Notes: a model not told the origin generated them from the letters alone. Numbered from the stretch's first letter, positions 23,269-33,210 are shown. The stretch: DNA of 64,000 nucleotides from Tsukamurella pulmonis (GCF_900103175.1 NZ_FNLF01000002.1:1116001-1180000), one strand, 5' to 3'. Numbers and translations: made by a program.

Positions 23269-25374
23269 GTGGCACAGGAAGTGCTTACCGACCTCACGAA
23301 GGTCCGCAACATCGGCATCATGGCGCATATCGATGCCGGTAAGACCACCACTACCGAGCGCATCCTCTACTACACCGGTGTGAACTACAAGATCGGTGAG
23401 ACCCACGACGGTGCCTCGACCACCGACTGGATGGAGCAGGAGAAGGAGCGTGGTATCACCATCACCTCCGCCGCCGTGACCTGCTTCTGGAAGAAGAACC
23501 AGATCAACATCATCGACACCCCCGGGCACGTCGACTTCACGGTCGAGGTGGAGCGTTCGCTCCGCGTGCTCGACGGTGCCGTCGCGGTGTTCGACGGCAA
23601 GGAGGGCGTCGAGCCCCAGTCGGAGCAGGTGTGGCGCCAGGCTGAGAAGTACGACGTCCCGCGTATCTGCTTCGTCAACAAGATGGACAAGCTGGGCGCC
23701 GACTTCTACTTCACCGTGCGCACCATCGAGGAGCGCCTCGGCGCGAAGCCGCTGGTCCTGCAGCTCCCGATCGGTGCCGAGGATGCCTTCGACGGCGTCG
23801 TCGACCTGCTCGAGATGAAGGCCATCACCTGGCGCGGCGTCGTCGAGATCGGCGCTGAGCCGACCATCGAGGAGATCCCCGCCGAGCTCGCCGAGAAGGC
23901 CGCCGAGTACCGCGAGCAGCTGCTCGAGACCGTCGCGGAGTCCAACGAGGCTCTGATGGAGAAGTACTTCGCCGGCGACGAGCTGACGATCGACGAGATC
24001 AAGGCCGCGATCCGCAAGCTCACGATCACCCGTGAGCTGTACCCGGTGCTGTGCGGCTCGGCGTTCAAGAACAAGGGCGTGCAGCCCATGCTCGACGCCG
24101 TGATCGACTACCTCCCCAGCCCGCTCGACGTGCCCTCCATCGAGGGCCACGCCGTGGGCGACCCGGAGACGATCCTCTCGCGCAAGCCGAGCAAGGACGA
24201 GCCCTTCGCGGCCCTGGCCTTCAAGATCGCGGCGCACCCGTTCTTCGGCAAGCTGACCTTCGTCCGCGTGTACTCGGGTCACATCGACTCGGGCACCGGC
24301 GTGCTCAACGCCACGAAGGGCAACAAGGAGCGCATCGGCAAGCTCTTCCAGATGCACGCCAACAAGGAGATGCCCGTCGAGGATGCGACCGCCGGTCACA
24401 TCTACGCGATGATCGGTCTGAAGAACACCACGACCGGTGACACCCTGTGCGACCCGGCCAACCCGATCGTGCTCGAGTCCATGTCCTTCCCGGACCCGGT
24501 CATCAACGTCTCGATCGAGCCGAAGACCAAGTCCGACCAGGAGAAGCTCGGCGTCGCGATCCAGAAGCTCGCCGAGGAGGACCCCACTTTCTCCGTCGAG
24601 CTCGACGATCAGACCGGCCAGACCGTCATCGGCGGCATGGGCGAGCTGCACCTCGACATCCTCGTCGACCGCATGCGTCGCGAGTTCAAGGTCGAGGCCA
24701 ACGTCGGCAAGCCGCAGGTGGCCTACCGCGAGACGGTCCGTCGTCCCGTCGAGAAGCACGAGTACACCCACAAGAAGCAGACGGGTGGCTCGGGCCAGTT
24801 CGCGCGCGTCATCATCAAGCTGGAGCCGCTGGAGGACGCCGAGGACGGCGCCACCTACGAGTTCGTCAACGCCGTGACCGGTGGCCGCGTCCCGAAGGAG
24901 TACATCCCTTCGGTCGACGCCGGCGCGCAGGACGCGATGCAGTACGGCGTGCTCGCGGGCTACCCGCTGGTGAACGTCAAGGTCACGCTGCTCGACGGCG
25001 CGTACCACGACGTGGACTCGTCCGAGATGGCGTTCAAGATCGCCGGCGCGCAGGCCTTCAAGGAGGCTGCACGCCAGGCCGGTCCCGTCATCCTCGAGCC
25101 CATCATGGCTGTCGAGGTCACGACCCCCGAGGACTACATGGGTGACGTGATCGGCGACCTCAACTCCCGCCGTGGCCAGATCCAGGCCATGGAGGAACGC
25201 AGCGGTGCCCGCCTGGTGAAGGCTCAGGTCCCGCTGTCGGAGATGTTCGGCTACATCGGCGACCTCCGGTCGAAGACCCAGGGCCGAGCGAACTACTCCA
25301 TGGTTTTCGACTCGTACGCCGAGGTTCCGGCGAACGTGTCGAAGGAGATCATCGCGAAGGTGAACGGGGAGTAA
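23269..25374 (+). CDS. fusA: Elongation factor G
   Basis: This 701-residue GTPase drives ribosomal translocation. G-domain motifs are present: G1 [15 protein letters not shown]3 DTPGHVDF and G4 NKMDKLG, followed by the other EF-G domains with GMGELHLDI. It starts at GTG after an AAGAGAACGAGG stretch. It is the third gene of the str operon. Confidence 0.98.
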   Translation: MAQEVLTDLTKVRNIGIMAHIDAGKTTTTERILYYTGVNYKIGETHDGASTTDWMEQEKERGITITSAAVTCFWKKNQINIIDTPGHVDFTVEVERSLRVLDGAVAVFDGKEGVEPQSEQVWRQAEKYDVPRICFVNKMDKLGADFYFTVRTIEERLGAKPLVLQLPIGAEDAFDGVVDLLEMKAITWRGVVEIGAEPTIEEIPAELAEKAAEYREQLLETVAESNEALMEKYFAGDELTIDEIKAAIRKLTITRELYPVLCGSAFKNKGVQPMLDAVIDYLPSPLDVPSIEGHAVGDPETILSRKPSKDEPFAALAFKIAAHPFFGKLTFVRVYSGHIDSGTGVLNATKGNKERIGKLFQMHANKEMPVEDATAGHIYAMIGLKNTTTGDTLCDPANPIVLESMSFPDPVINVSIEPKTKSDQEKLGVAIQKLAEEDPTFSVELDDQTGQTVIGGMGELHLDILVDRMRREFKVEANVGKPQVAYRETVRRPVEKHEYTHKKQTGGSGQFARVIIKLEPLEDAEDGATYEFVNAVTGGRVPKEYIPSVDAGAQDAMQYGVLAGYPLVNVKVTLLDGAYHDVDSSEMAFKIAGAQAFKEAARQAGPVILEPIMAVEVTTPEDYMGDVIGDLNSRRGQIQAMEERSGARLVKAQVPLSEMFGYIGDLRSKTQGRANYSMVFDSYAEVPANVSKEIIAKVNGE

Positions 25375-25522
25375 TTCCTCCCCGCTCTCCGGAGCGTGGC
25401 GCTTCCCGGCTCCCGCCGCGGCGTCAGACCCACGGCCCGTCCGTGGCGTCGAAAACCACCCGAAAGAAACACACCCTTGCAGGGCAACCGGCCCGCAAGC
25501 ACTACGTCCAGGAGGACATAAA
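25375..25522 (+). promoter_or_regulatory. fusA-tuf intergenic region
   Basis: This 148-nt spacer carries a short imperfect hairpin (25477-25485 with 25491-25498, one bulged A) and a strong AGGAGG ribosome-binding site before the tuf GTG. The length leaves room for a separate tuf promoter, as known in other actinobacteria, but I see no clear -35/-10 pair. Confidence 0.35.
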
Positions 25523-26713
25523 GTGGCGAAGGCGAAGTTCGAGCGGACCAAGCCGCACGTGAACATCGGCACCATCGGTCACGTCGACCACGGCAAGACC
25601 ACCCTGACGGCTGCCATCACCAAGGTTCTGGCCGAGAAGTACCCGGACCTGAACGAGGCCTCGGCCTTCGATCAGATCGACAAGGCGCCGGAGGAGAAGG
25701 CTCGTGGTATCACGATCAACATCTCCCACGTCGAGTACCAGACCGAGAAGCGTCACTACGCTCACGTCGATGCGCCGGGTCACGCCGACTACATCAAGAA
25801 CATGATCACCGGTGCCGCGCAGATGGACGGCGCGATCCTGGTCGTGGCCGCCACCGACGGCCCGATGCCGCAGACCCGCGAGCACGTGCTGCTCGCGCGT
25901 CAGGTCGGCGTGCCCTACATCCTGGTCGCCCTGAACAAGTGCGACATGGTCGACGACGAGGAGATCCTCGAGCTCGTCGAGATGGAGGTCCGCGAGCTGC
26001 TGGGTTCGCAGGACTTCGACGAGGACGCCCCCGTCGTCCGCGTCTCGGGCTACCAGGCCCTGCAGGGCGAGGAGAAGTGGGTCGACTCGATCGTCGAGCT
26101 CATGAACGCCGTCGACGAGTCCATCCCGGACCCCGAGCGTGAGACCGACAAGCCCTTCCTGATGCCGGTCGAGGACGTCTTCACGATCACCGGTCGTGGC
26201 ACCGTCGTCACCGGTCGCGTCGAGCGCGGCATCATCAACGTGAACGAGGAGGTGGAGATCGTCGGCATCCGCGAGAAGTCGACCAAGACCACCGTCACGG
26301 GCATCGAGATGTTCCGCAAGCTGCTCGACTCGGGCCAGGCGGGCGACAACGTCGGTCTGCTGGTTCGTGGCCTCAAGCGTGAGGACGTCGAGCGCGGCCA
26401 GGTCGTCGTGAAGCCGGGCACCACCACCCCGCACACGGAGTTCGAGGGCCAGGCGTACATCCTGTCGAAGGACGAGGGCGGCCGCCACACCCCGTTCTTC
26501 AACAACTACCGTCCGCAGTTCTACTTCCGTACCACGGACGTGACCGGCGTCGTGACCCTCCCCGAGGGCAACGAGATGGTCATGCCCGGCGACAACACCG
26601 AGATGAGCGTCAAGCTCATCCAGCCGGTCGCCATGGACGAGGGCCTGCGCTTCGCGATCCGCGAGGGTGGCCGCACCGTCGGTGCCGGCCGCGTCACCAA
26701 GATCATCGCCTGA
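25523..26713 (+). CDS. tuf: Elongation factor Tu
   Basis: This 396-residue GTPase delivers aminoacyl-tRNA to the ribosome. It shows [11 protein letters not shown] (G1), DAPGHADY (G3), NKCDMVDD (G4), and domain 2/3 sequences ending with GRVTKIIA. It starts at GTG after AGGAGG. It is the last gene of the str operon and is followed by a strong terminator. Confidence 0.98.
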   Translation: MAKAKFERTKPHVNIGTIGHVDHGKTTLTAAITKVLAEKYPDLNEASAFDQIDKAPEEKARGITINISHVEYQTEKRHYAHVDAPGHADYIKNMITGAAQMDGAILVVAATDGPMPQTREHVLLARQVGVPYILVALNKCDMVDDEEILELVEMEVRELLGSQDFDEDAPVVRVSGYQALQGEEKWVDSIVELMNAVDESIPDPERETDKPFLMPVEDVFTITGRGTVVTGRVERGIINVNEEVEIVGIREKSTKTTVTGIEMFRKLLDSGQAGDNVGLLVRGLKREDVERGQVVVKPGTTTPHTEFEGQAYILSKDEGGRHTPFFNNYRPQFYFRTTDVTGVVTLPEGNEMVMPGDNTEMSVKLIQPVAMDEGLRFAIREGGRTVGAGRVTKIIA

Positions 26714-26730
26714 TCTTCGGTAGCAGCCGA

Positions 26731-26766
26731 AAACGGCGCCTCTCCCTTCGGGGAGGGGCGCCGTTT
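26731..26766. terminator. Terminator after tuf, probably bidirectional
   Basis: The stem 26731-26746 pairs with 26751-26766 over 16 bp (one G-T pair) around a TTCG loop. Runs of A and T flank the base, so it can act as an intrinsic terminator for tuf on the plus strand and for the convergent peroxiredoxin gene on the minus strand. Confidence 0.85.
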
Positions 26767-26801
26767 CGCGTATCCGGGGCCGTCCGGCGCGGCGGTGCCG
26801 G

Positions 26802-27446
26802 TCAGAGGGCGTCGACCGCCGCCAGGATCGCCGACGGCTCGGTGGCGGTGGTGTAGTCCGGATGCACGTCGATCCAGCGGACGACGTGGGCGCCGTCGAC
26901 GAGGACCGTCGACGGGTGCGGCAGGCGGGTGGTGCCGTCGGCGTTGGCCTGGGTCACGTCGAGCCCGAGGTCGAGCTGCGCCGCGCGCGCCTCGTCGGAC
27001 GGGGTGGTGACGATGCCGAGCCCGTCGGCGATGACGAGGCCGGGATCGGAGAGCACCGTGAAGGTGAGCTCGTTCTTCTCCGCGGTCGAGAGCGAGCCGT
27101 CGGGCGTCTGCGGACTGATCGCGATGAGCTGCACGCCGCGCTCGGCGAGCGCGGGCGCGAGCTCGGTCTGGTAGGTGTGCAGGGTCAGGTTGCAGTACGG
27201 GCACCACGCGCCGCGGTAGAAGACCAGCACGGCGGGCCGGTCGCCGAGCACCTGCGCCAGGGTGGTCTCCGCGCCGTACGGGTCGAGGACGGGACCGTCG
27301 GGGACCGGGGTGCCGGGGCGGGCCACGCCGGCGCCGGGGCCGGACTCGGCGAGGGCGCGCTGCTCGGCGGTGAAGGCCTCCATGGGCCCGCCGGCCTCGG
27401 CGGCGTGGGCCTTCAGGGCGGACAGGGCTTCGTTGACGGTGCTCAT
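26802..27446 (-). CDS. Peroxiredoxin-like AhpC/TSA protein
   Basis: The 214-residue protein has a thioredoxin fold with YRGAWCPYCNLTL, that is a CPYC redox pair, after an N-terminal helical stretch. DPGLVIADGLGI is the usual peroxiredoxin AhpC/TSA element. It would reduce peroxides using thiols. No signal peptide is seen, so it is cytoplasmic. The gene is convergent to tuf with the shared terminator between them. Confidence 0.85.
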   Translation of the reverse strand: MSTVNEALSALKAHAAEAGGPMEAFTAEQRALAESGPGAGVARPGTPVPDGPVLDPYGAETTLAQVLGDRPAVLVFYRGAWCPYCNLTLHTYQTELAPALAERGVQLIAISPQTPDGSLSTAEKNELTFTVLSDPGLVIADGLGIVTTPSDEARAAQLDLGLDVTQANADGTTRLPHPSTVLVDGAHVVRWIDVHPDYTTATEPSAILAAVDAL

Positions 27447-27606
27447 GCCCTCACGGTAGGCACTGCGCCGGCCCCGGCGGCCGGGGGCGGCGCGACGTCA
27501 GAGAACCGTCATCATCGCCGGAAAACGGCGCCCGGCCGTGCGTCCGTCGGTGATAATCCCTGCAGACGTGGGGCGGCGCCCCACCGGAGGCGAGGAGAGA
27601 AGACCG

Positions 27607-27963
27607 ATGCCGAAGCTGATGAGGGCGATGGCGGCCGGGCTCGCGGCGGCGGGGATCGTGACCCTGGTGCAGGTGCCCGCGGCCCACGCGGACGGCCGGC
27701 TCGACGAGGGCCGCTTCCTGGTGGCCACGCACAACACCCGCGACTTCACCCGGCCCTACGGCTACAACACCACGGATGCGCAGCGGATCCGCTTCGGGTA
27801 CCAGGCGTGCGCCGCGCTCGACCGGCACCCGGAGAGCACCGTCGCGGCGACCCGGGCGCTCTACCGCCAGGCGGGGACTCCCCAGTGGGAGCGCCAGCAG
27901 GTGGTCTTCTACGCGGCGCAGTACCTGTGCCGCCGGCACTGGGACCGCTACAAGAGCCCGTGA
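27607..27963 (+). CDS. Small exported protein, DUF732-like
   Basis: This 118-residue precursor has a Sec signal peptide (basic MPKLMRAMAAG, hydrophobic core, cleavage after AHA near residue 28). The mature part of about 90 residues has two Cys, in YQACAAL and QYLCRRH. The layout FL...TRDF...QACAALD...AAQYLC resembles the mycobacterial DUF732 secreted family of unknown role. GAGGAGAGAAG upstream of the ATG at 27607 is the ribosome-binding site; an open frame upstream to 27538 is not needed. Confidence 0.75.
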   Translation: MPKLMRAMAAGLAAAGIVTLVQVPAAHADGRLDEGRFLVATHNTRDFTRPYGYNTTDAQRIRFGYQACAALDRHPESTVAATRALYRQAGTPQWERQQVVFYAAQYLCRRHWDRYKSP

Positions 27964-27970
27964 TCGGCCG

Positions 27971-28849
27971 TCAGCGGGCGAGGTAGCGGGCGAACGTCCA
28001 CCCGTAGATCGCCGACTCCAGATCGTGCCGCGCCGCGGACACCGTGGCCTCCACCAGCGCCCGCTCGAGCAGCCGGGCGCGGAGCGCGGTGCCGTCGGGC
28101 GGCCCGCTGCCGGCGGTCAGCGATCGCGGCGGCGTGCGCGGCAACCGCAGTGCGTCGTCGAGGGCGTCCTGGTCGATGAGCAGCTGATCGAGCACGGCGG
28201 GCGCCACCGGGCGCCCGGCCGCGAGATGACGGCGCGCCTCCGCCCGGGCCTCGTCGACGCCGATCGCGTGCTGCTCGGGGATCTCGATCCGCTCGAGGTC
28301 GCGCAGGAGCGCGCGGGCCTGGCGATCGGCAGCGTCGGGCTGCAGGGACCGGACGTGCTCGATCCGGGCCGGTGAGGCGACGAGCTCGAACCGCGTGACG
28401 CGACCGGGGAGGACCTGCCCGGGGTGCCGCTCGCCGACGAGCTTCCACGGGCCGCGCGGGACGTGGTGCGCGCGACTCGGATGCGTGGTGGCGACGGCGT
28501 GGATCGTGTAGCCCTCGGCGCCGGCGAATTCGACGAGCTGGCGCACGGGATCGTCGACGGTGGCCCACGCGGCCGCGGTGGGGACGTTCCACAGCACGCG
28601 CACACCGGCCGGGACGATGGCGCCGAGCGGCAGCCAGCCGGCGTCGGTCGTGGTCACGACGAGCAACGGCTCGGGGCCCCGCGTGAGGTAGGCGGCGGCC
28701 CAGTTCAGGCCCGATTCCGGGAGGTACGGGCCGCCGCGCAGCGAGCCGAGGATCGAGCCGATGACACCCCGGACCTGCTGGATCTCAAGGCTTTCCGGCA
28801 CCGGTGCGCCGGGCGTGGGGAACCGCCCGATGGGAATGGGGACGAGCAC
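27971..28849 (-). CDS. Uncharacterised protein, Rv3899c-like (DUF5631/5632) C-terminal region
   Basis: About 292 residues from a GTG at 28849. The start is uncertain. Conserved-looking sequence (LPVLVPIPIGRFPTPGAPVP) begins immediately, no good ribosome-binding site precedes the GTG, and the open frame continues upstream under the DUF5302-like gene. The N-terminal block with SLEIQQVRGVIGS and the Trp-containing middle recall mycobacterial DUF5631/DUF5632 proteins, from memory only. A TACGAT hexamer about 60 nt upstream on the minus strand could be a -10 box. No membrane segment or signal peptide is seen. It may be a naturally short or an N-terminally truncated copy. Role unknown. Confidence 0.55.
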   Translation of the reverse strand: MLVPIPIGRFPTPGAPVPESLEIQQVRGVIGSILGSLRGGPYLPESGLNWAAAYLTRGPEPLLVVTTTDAGWLPLGAIVPAGVRVLWNVPTAAAWATVDDPVRQLVEFAGAEGYTIHAVATTHPSRAHHVPRGPWKLVGERHPGQVLPGRVTRFELVASPARIEHVRSLQPDAADRQARALLRDLERIEIPEQHAIGVDEARAEARRHLAAGRPVAPAVLDQLLIDQDALDDALRLPRTPPRSLTAGSGPPDGTALRARLLERALVEATVSAARHDLESAIYGWTFARYLAR

Positions 28850-28967
28850 TGGGAGGTCGATGGCACCCTCCTCGGACGACCCGCTTCTTGCGATGGCAAT
28901 CGTATCCGATGGGCGCGCGGACCGTCCGGTCGCAGGGGCCGCCGGTGAGAGCGGCCCCTGCCCGCGG

Positions 28968-29126
28968 CTATCCGCTCTTGCGGCGGAACTGCTGCTGGTG
29001 ACTCTCCGAACCGTGCGTGTTCTGGGTCTTGGCCGCCCCGTCCAGGTGGGCCGAACCCTGACGATTCGACGCGTTCTTGCGTTCGAGCGCTTCCTTGAAC
29101 TTGTCGGCGATACCGTCGGCGGGCAT
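28968..29126 (-). CDS. Small DUF5302-like protein (52 residues)
   Basis: This short gene encodes a highly charged 52-residue protein beginning MPADGIADKFKEALERKNAS and ending QQQFRRKSG. It has the AHLDGAAK block and the RRKSG ending that I associate with the actinobacterial DUF5302 family. A GAGAGAGGAG ribosome-binding site lies 6-7 nt before the ATG. No hydrophobic segment is present. Function is unknown; it is predicted to be a small basic, perhaps disordered, cytoplasmic protein. It lies divergent to the SDR gene at 29226. Confidence 0.8.
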   Translation of the reverse strand: MPADGIADKFKEALERKNASNRQGSAHLDGAAKTQNTHGSESHQQQFRRKSG

Positions 29127-29225
29127 GGTGTCTCCTCTCTCTCGCGTGACTTCACGCTAAACCGGACAGAGAGGGATGTCACTCGATTTGCCGCGCGGTC
29201 GTGTGCGGGGGGAAGGATAGGGGTC

Positions 29226-30032
29226 ATGAGCATCTACGTGGTCACCGGAGCGGCGTCCGGGCTCGGTGCCGCCACCGCGGAACGGCTGCACGCCGCGGGG
29301 CACGGCGTGATCGGGGTGGACCTGCACGGCACCGACGTCGAGGCCGATCTGGGGACGCCGGGCGGACGATTCGAGGCGGTCGCCCGGATCGGCGAGCTGG
29401 TGGGATCCGCGCCGCTCGCCGGCTTCGCCGCGTTCGCGGGGCTCGGTCCCGGTGCGGGACGGTCGGGTTCGTCGCTGGTGGCGGTGAACTACTTCGGCTC
29501 GGTCGACCTGCTGGTCGGCCTGCGGCCGCTGCTGGCGCGGGGGCCGTCGACAGCGCTGCTGGTGAGCTCCAACTCGACGACGACGCAGCCGGGCTGGCCG
29601 TTCGAGCTCGCGCAGGCCTGCCTCGACGGTGACGAGCACGCCGCCGCCGACCTCGCCGACTCGTACGGCGAGTACGCCTCCGTTCCCGCCTACCCGGCCA
29701 CGAAGGCGGCGCTGGCCTACTTCGTGCGCACGCACGCCGCCGAGTACATCGCGCAGGGCATCCGGCTCAACGCCATCGCGCCGGGACTCATCGACACCCC
29801 CATGACGCAGGCGGGCCGCGAGGATCCGCAGCTCGGGGCCGCGATGGACGCCTTCCTCGAGCTCATCCCCGCCGGCCGCGCCGGCCGGCCCGACGAGATC
29901 GCCGCGCTCGCCCAGTTCCTGCTCGGGCCCGACTCCGGCTACTGCGTCGGTTCCGTCGTCTTCGCCGACGGTGGCCTCGACGCCCAGCAGCGCCCGACGG
30001 ACTGGCCGCGGCCGGTCTCGGGGGCGGACTAG
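29226..30032 (+). CDS. Short-chain dehydrogenase/reductase
   Basis: This 268-residue classical SDR has the cofactor loop TGAASGLGA at residues 7-15, the active-site Ser in LVSSNST, and YPATKAAL (Tyr/Lys). A 45-residue insert between the Ser and Tyr regions (TQPGWPFELAQAC to EYASVPA) is typical of 3-alpha-hydroxysteroid dehydrogenase-like SDRs. It probably oxidises or reduces a sterol-like or other secondary alcohol with NAD(P). Substrate unknown. ATG chosen; the frame upstream to 28761 is an overlap with the DUF5302-like gene. Confidence 0.85.
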   Translation: MSIYVVTGAASGLGAATAERLHAAGHGVIGVDLHGTDVEADLGTPGGRFEAVARIGELVGSAPLAGFAAFAGLGPGAGRSGSSLVAVNYFGSVDLLVGLRPLLARGPSTALLVSSNSTTTQPGWPFELAQACLDGDEHAAADLADSYGEYASVPAYPATKAALAYFVRTHAAEYIAQGIRLNAIAPGLIDTPMTQAGREDPQLGAAMDAFLELIPAGRAGRPDEIAALAQFLLGPDSGYCVGSVVFADGGLDAQQRPTDWPRPVSGAD

Positions 30033-30148
30033 GTCACGAGGCCGGCCACGATCCGGGGCGTCACCCGCGCTGCGACGGTGCCCCCCGCAGTTCCCGTTCC
30101 GGCGTTCTCACCGGATGCCGGCTAAGGGCTTTGCGACTGTTCCAGGAT

Positions 30149-31264
30149 TCAGAACCGGATCACTTGGCGGACGGCGGTGCCGTCGGCCAGGGCGTCCATG
30201 CCCTCGTTGATCTGCTCCAGCGTGATGACGCCGGAGATCAGCTTCTCCACCGGGAGCCTTCCCGCGCGCCACATCTCGACGTAGCGCGGGATGTCGCGCT
30301 GCGGCACGGCGGAGCCCAGGTAGCTGCCGATGATCGTGCGGGCCTCGGCGGTGAGCACCAGCGGGCTGATCTCCGACCGCGCAGCGGGATTGGGGAGTCC
30401 GACGGTCACCGTCCGCCCGCCGACGGCGGTCGCCGCGACCGCGGACTCGAACGCGCGGGGATGCCCCGCTGCCTCGATCACGACCGGGGCGCGCACGCCC
30501 TCGGCCGCCAGTTCCTCAGGGGTGTAGGCGACGTCCGCGCCGAGCGCGCGCACCTGCTCCAGCTTCGCGGGCTGGGCGTCGACGCCGATCACGCGGCCGA
30601 CGGCACCGTCGGCCTGCAGGGACAGGGCGGTGAGGACGGCGGCCATGCCGACCCCGCCCAGGCCGATGACGATCACGTCGTCGCCGCCCGACGGTGCGCC
30701 GGCGTTGAGCACCGCGCCGCCGCCGGTGAGCACCGCGCAGCCGAGGACGGCCGCGATCTCCGGCGGCACATCGGAATCCACGCGGGTCACCGATCGGGCG
30801 TCGACCACGGTGTGCGTCGCGAAGCCGGAGACGCCGAGGTGGTGATGCACCTCCGCGCCCTCGCGGGAGAGGCGGCGGCCGCCGCCCAGCAGCTCGCCGG
30901 CGTTGTTGGCGACGCTGCCCGGCGTGCACGGAAGCTGGCCGTCCGTACGACAATTGGCGCACTCGCCGCAGCGGGGGAGGAAGGCCATCACGACGCGATC
31001 GCCGACCGCGACTCCGGCGACGCCCTCGCCCAGCGCCTCGACGATGCCCGCGGCCTCGTGGCCCAGCAGCATCGGCACCGGGCGGACGCGGTTGCCGTCC
31101 ACCACCGACAGGTCCGAATGGCACAGGCCCGCGGCCTCGATGCGGACCAGCAGCTCGCCGGGGCCGGGCGGCGCCAGCTCGAGCTCGCCCACCGAGATCG
31201 GGGACGACTGCGCGTACGGACGCGCGCGCCCGATCTCCTCCAGCACCGCTCCGCGGATCCGCAT
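30149..31264 (-). CDS. Zinc-dependent alcohol dehydrogenase (MDR family)
   Basis: This 371-residue medium-chain dehydrogenase has the catalytic-zinc Cys in AAGLCHSDLS, His-Glu in LLGHEAAG, four structural-zinc Cys in CGECANCRTDGQLPC, and the nucleotide loop GLGGVGMAA. It would oxidise an alcohol or thiol adduct with NAD. It is coupled (TGATG) to the upstream ferredoxin-reductase-type gene, so the two probably work in one oxidative pathway, for example of alkanes, steroids or aromatics. The exact substrate is not visible. Confidence 0.88.
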   Translation of the reverse strand: MRIRGAVLEEIGRARPYAQSSPISVGELELAPPGPGELLVRIEAAGLCHSDLSVVDGNRVRPVPMLLGHEAAGIVEALGEGVAGVAVGDRVVMAFLPRCGECANCRTDGQLPCTPGSVANNAGELLGGGRRLSREGAEVHHHLGVSGFATHTVVDARSVTRVDSDVPPEIAAVLGCAVLTGGGAVLNAGAPSGGDDVIVIGLGGVGMAAVLTALSLQADGAVGRVIGVDAQPAKLEQVRALGADVAYTPEELAAEGVRAPVVIEAAGHPRAFESAVAATAVGGRTVTVGLPNPAARSEISPLVLTAEARTIIGSYLGSAVPQRDIPRYVEMWRAGRLPVEKLISGVITLEQINEGMDALADGTAVRQVIRF

Positions 31265-32286
31265 CAGTACTCGACCTCCAACTCCGGCGACGTCGGCTTC
31301 GCCTGGCACCCCAGAATGTAGCCGTCCTCGGCGTCGTCCGGGTCGAGTCCGTCGGTCACCGCCATCTCGACGGTGCCCTTCGTCAGCTTGCACAGGCAGG
31401 TGGCGCATTCGCCGGACTGGCAGGAGTACGGCACGTCGTGGCCGTTGTTGATCAGGACGTCGACGAGCGACTCGCCCTCCGGCCACGACACGGTGAAGCT
31501 CGCGCCCAGGTTGTGGACGGTGACCTCCGGCGAGTCCGCCGTGACCTCGACCTCGTGCGGCACGATGTCGGCGAAGGCGTCGCCGGTGAGCGAGGCGTAG
31601 ATCTCCTGGTGCACCAGCTCGCGCGGGGTGCCGATGACCTTCGCGGCCTCCTTGCAGGCGGCCATGAACTCGTCGCGGCCGCACAGGTACGTCGCGCGCG
31701 AGTGGTACGGCGTGAGCAGCGCGGCCAGCATGTCGGCGTCGGGGCTGCCGCGCTCGGACTCCATCCACCAGATCACCGTGAGCCGCTCGTGCTCGGCCTC
31801 CAGCCGCGCGATCTCCGCGCGGAAGATGGTGTTCTCGGGGTCGGCGTTGGCGTAGAGCAGCGTGACCGGCTGCGTCCCGGCCTTCAGCGCGGCGGCCAGG
31901 ATCGACATGATCGGGGTGATGCCGCTGCCCGCGGCCAGCAGTAGGAGCGGCACGTCCAGGCTCTCGGGCACGAACACGCCCGACGGTGGCAGCACCTCCA
32001 GCTCGCTGCCCACGGTGATGTTGTCGCAGAGCCAGTTCGAGGCGTACCCGTCGACGGTCCGCTTGACCGTCACGCCGGGCTTCGCGGCGTCGAACGGGGA
32101 GGTGTAGAGGGAGTAGGAGCGGGCGACCGATCCGGTCCGCTCCGACGGCACCCGGACCGTGACGAACTGGCCCGGCCGGTAGTCCCATTCCGCGTCGAAG
32201 ACGAAGGACTTCGCGAGCGCCGTCTCGTCGATCACCTCGGTGACGGTGACGATCTGACTGCGGCTCGAATGGGGGGTGAGGCTCAT
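31264..32286 (-). CDS. FAD/2Fe-2S oxygenase reductase (PaaE/KshB type)
   Basis: The 340-residue protein has an FAD domain with ARSYSLYT, an NAD domain with AAGSGITPI, and a C-terminal plant-type [2Fe-2S] domain with CQSGECATC and, further on, GYILGCQAKP. It passes electrons from NAD(P)H to an oxygenase partner. Such reductases include KshB and phenylacetyl-CoA epoxidase reductase. No oxygenase subunit is adjacent, so the partner is unknown. It overlaps the alcohol dehydrogenase start. Confidence 0.88.
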   Translation of the reverse strand: MSLTPHSSRSQIVTVTEVIDETALAKSFVFDAEWDYRPGQFVTVRVPSERTGSVARSYSLYTSPFDAAKPGVTVKRTVDGYASNWLCDNITVGSELEVLPPSGVFVPESLDVPLLLLAAGSGITPIMSILAAALKAGTQPVTLLYANADPENTIFRAEIARLEAEHERLTVIWWMESERGSPDADMLAALLTPYHSRATYLCGRDEFMAACKEAAKVIGTPRELVHQEIYASLTGDAFADIVPHEVEVTADSPEVTVHNLGASFTVSWPEGESLVDVLINNGHDVPYSCQSGECATCLCKLTKGTVEMAVTDGLDPDDAEDGYILGCQAKPTSPELEVEY

Positions 32287-32400
32287 GCGTCCAGGTTATC
32301 GGCCCGACGTGTGTGCGATCGTCTCCGCCCAGCGGGCACGATGGCACACAGGACCGAGCGCGGGCCACGGCGTGCGGCGCTCAGCACGCGCACAGCGGCC

Positions 32401-33168
32401 GTGACTACCGTGCATCCGGTGGATCACACGCTGCCCGACGTCCTCGCCCTCGCCTGGGAACGGGTCGTCTCCGACGTGGCCGACCGCCAGCCCGCCCCCG
32501 AGCCCGCGGTCCTGGTGGGCACGGCCGTCGCCGCGCTGATCCTGGTCCTGTGGCGGCCCGCGTGGCGCCGGGCCAGGCACGTCGTGACGATCGCCCACGA
32601 GGGCGGCCACGCCGTGGTCGCGATGCTGTGCGGCCGCCGATTGAGCGGGGTGCGGCTGCACTCCGACTCGTCGGGCCTGACCGTGACCCGCGGCCGCGCG
32701 AGCGGGCCCGGGGCGATCGCGACGTTCGCGGCGGGGTATCCGGCGCCGACGCTGGTCGGCCTGGTGGCCGCCGTCCTCCTCTCCCGCGGCTACGCACTGG
32801 CCGCCCTCTGGGCCGCCGTTCTCGTCCTGGCGCTGCTGCTCGTGCAGATCCGCAACTTCTTCGGCCTGTACGTCGTGCTCCTCGCGGCGGCGGTCGTGGT
32901 GGGCGTGTCGTGGTGGGCCGCCCCGGAGGTCAAGGTCGCGCTCGCCCACCTGGGGACCTGGTTCCTGCTGCTCGCGGCGCCGCGCGCCGTCGTCGAACTG
33001 CAGCGCGTGCGGCGTCGCGGGCGGGGCCACGAGAGCGACGCCGACCAGCTCGCCCGCCTGACGCGGATCCCCGGCGGTCTGTGGGTGGCGGTGTTCGCGA
33101 CGGTGACCGTCGGGGGAGCGGTGCTGGGCGTCCTGCTGCTGGCGGCGGGGGCCGGATCTCCGCCCTGA
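32401..33168 (+). CDS. M50-like membrane zinc peptidase
   Basis: About 255 residues from the GTG at 32401; an in-frame ATG at 32341 is an alternative start. A zinc motif HEGGH (residues 66-70) lies just after the first hydrophobic segment (about 36-50). Three further hydrophobic stretches and a final one near 230-250 make a polytopic membrane protein. This matches M50B-like membrane metalloproteases that cut substrates within the bilayer. No PDZ domain is seen. The gene is divergent to the oxygenase-reductase gene and its substrate is unknown. Confidence 0.75.
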   Translation: MTTVHPVDHTLPDVLALAWERVVSDVADRQPAPEPAVLVGTAVAALILVLWRPAWRRARHVVTIAHEGGHAVVAMLCGRRLSGVRLHSDSSGLTVTRGRASGPGAIATFAAGYPAPTLVGLVAAVLLSRGYALAALWAAVLVLALLLVQIRNFFGLYVVLLAAAVVVGVSWWAAPEVKVALAHLGTWFLLLAAPRAVVELQRVRRRGRGHESDADQLARLTRIPGGLWVAVFATVTVGGAVLGVLLLAAGAGSPP

Positions 33169-33196
33169 GGACGATGCGACGGCCGCCGACCCGGTC

Positions 33197-33210
33197 CTAC
33201 ACTGGTGTAG
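33197..33210 (+). promoter_or_regulatory. Inverted repeat overlapping a putative -10 box
   Basis: CTACAC and GTGTAG face each other across a TG centre. The left arm contains TACACT, a good -10 hexamer, about 47 nt before the monooxygenase ATG. The palindrome could be an operator for a TetR-type repressor, which often controls such monooxygenases, although no regulator gene is adjacent. Confidence 0.35.

Noticed and set aside
23224-25575. 783-residue minus-strand frame
   Set aside because: It is antisense to fusA, a certain gene, with Leu/Val/Asp/His-rich filler and no domain.
31264-32286. Assignment as steroid 9-alpha-hydroxylase reductase (KshB)
   Set aside because: The domain order fits, but no KshA or other steroid genes are adjacent, so the specific name is not justified.
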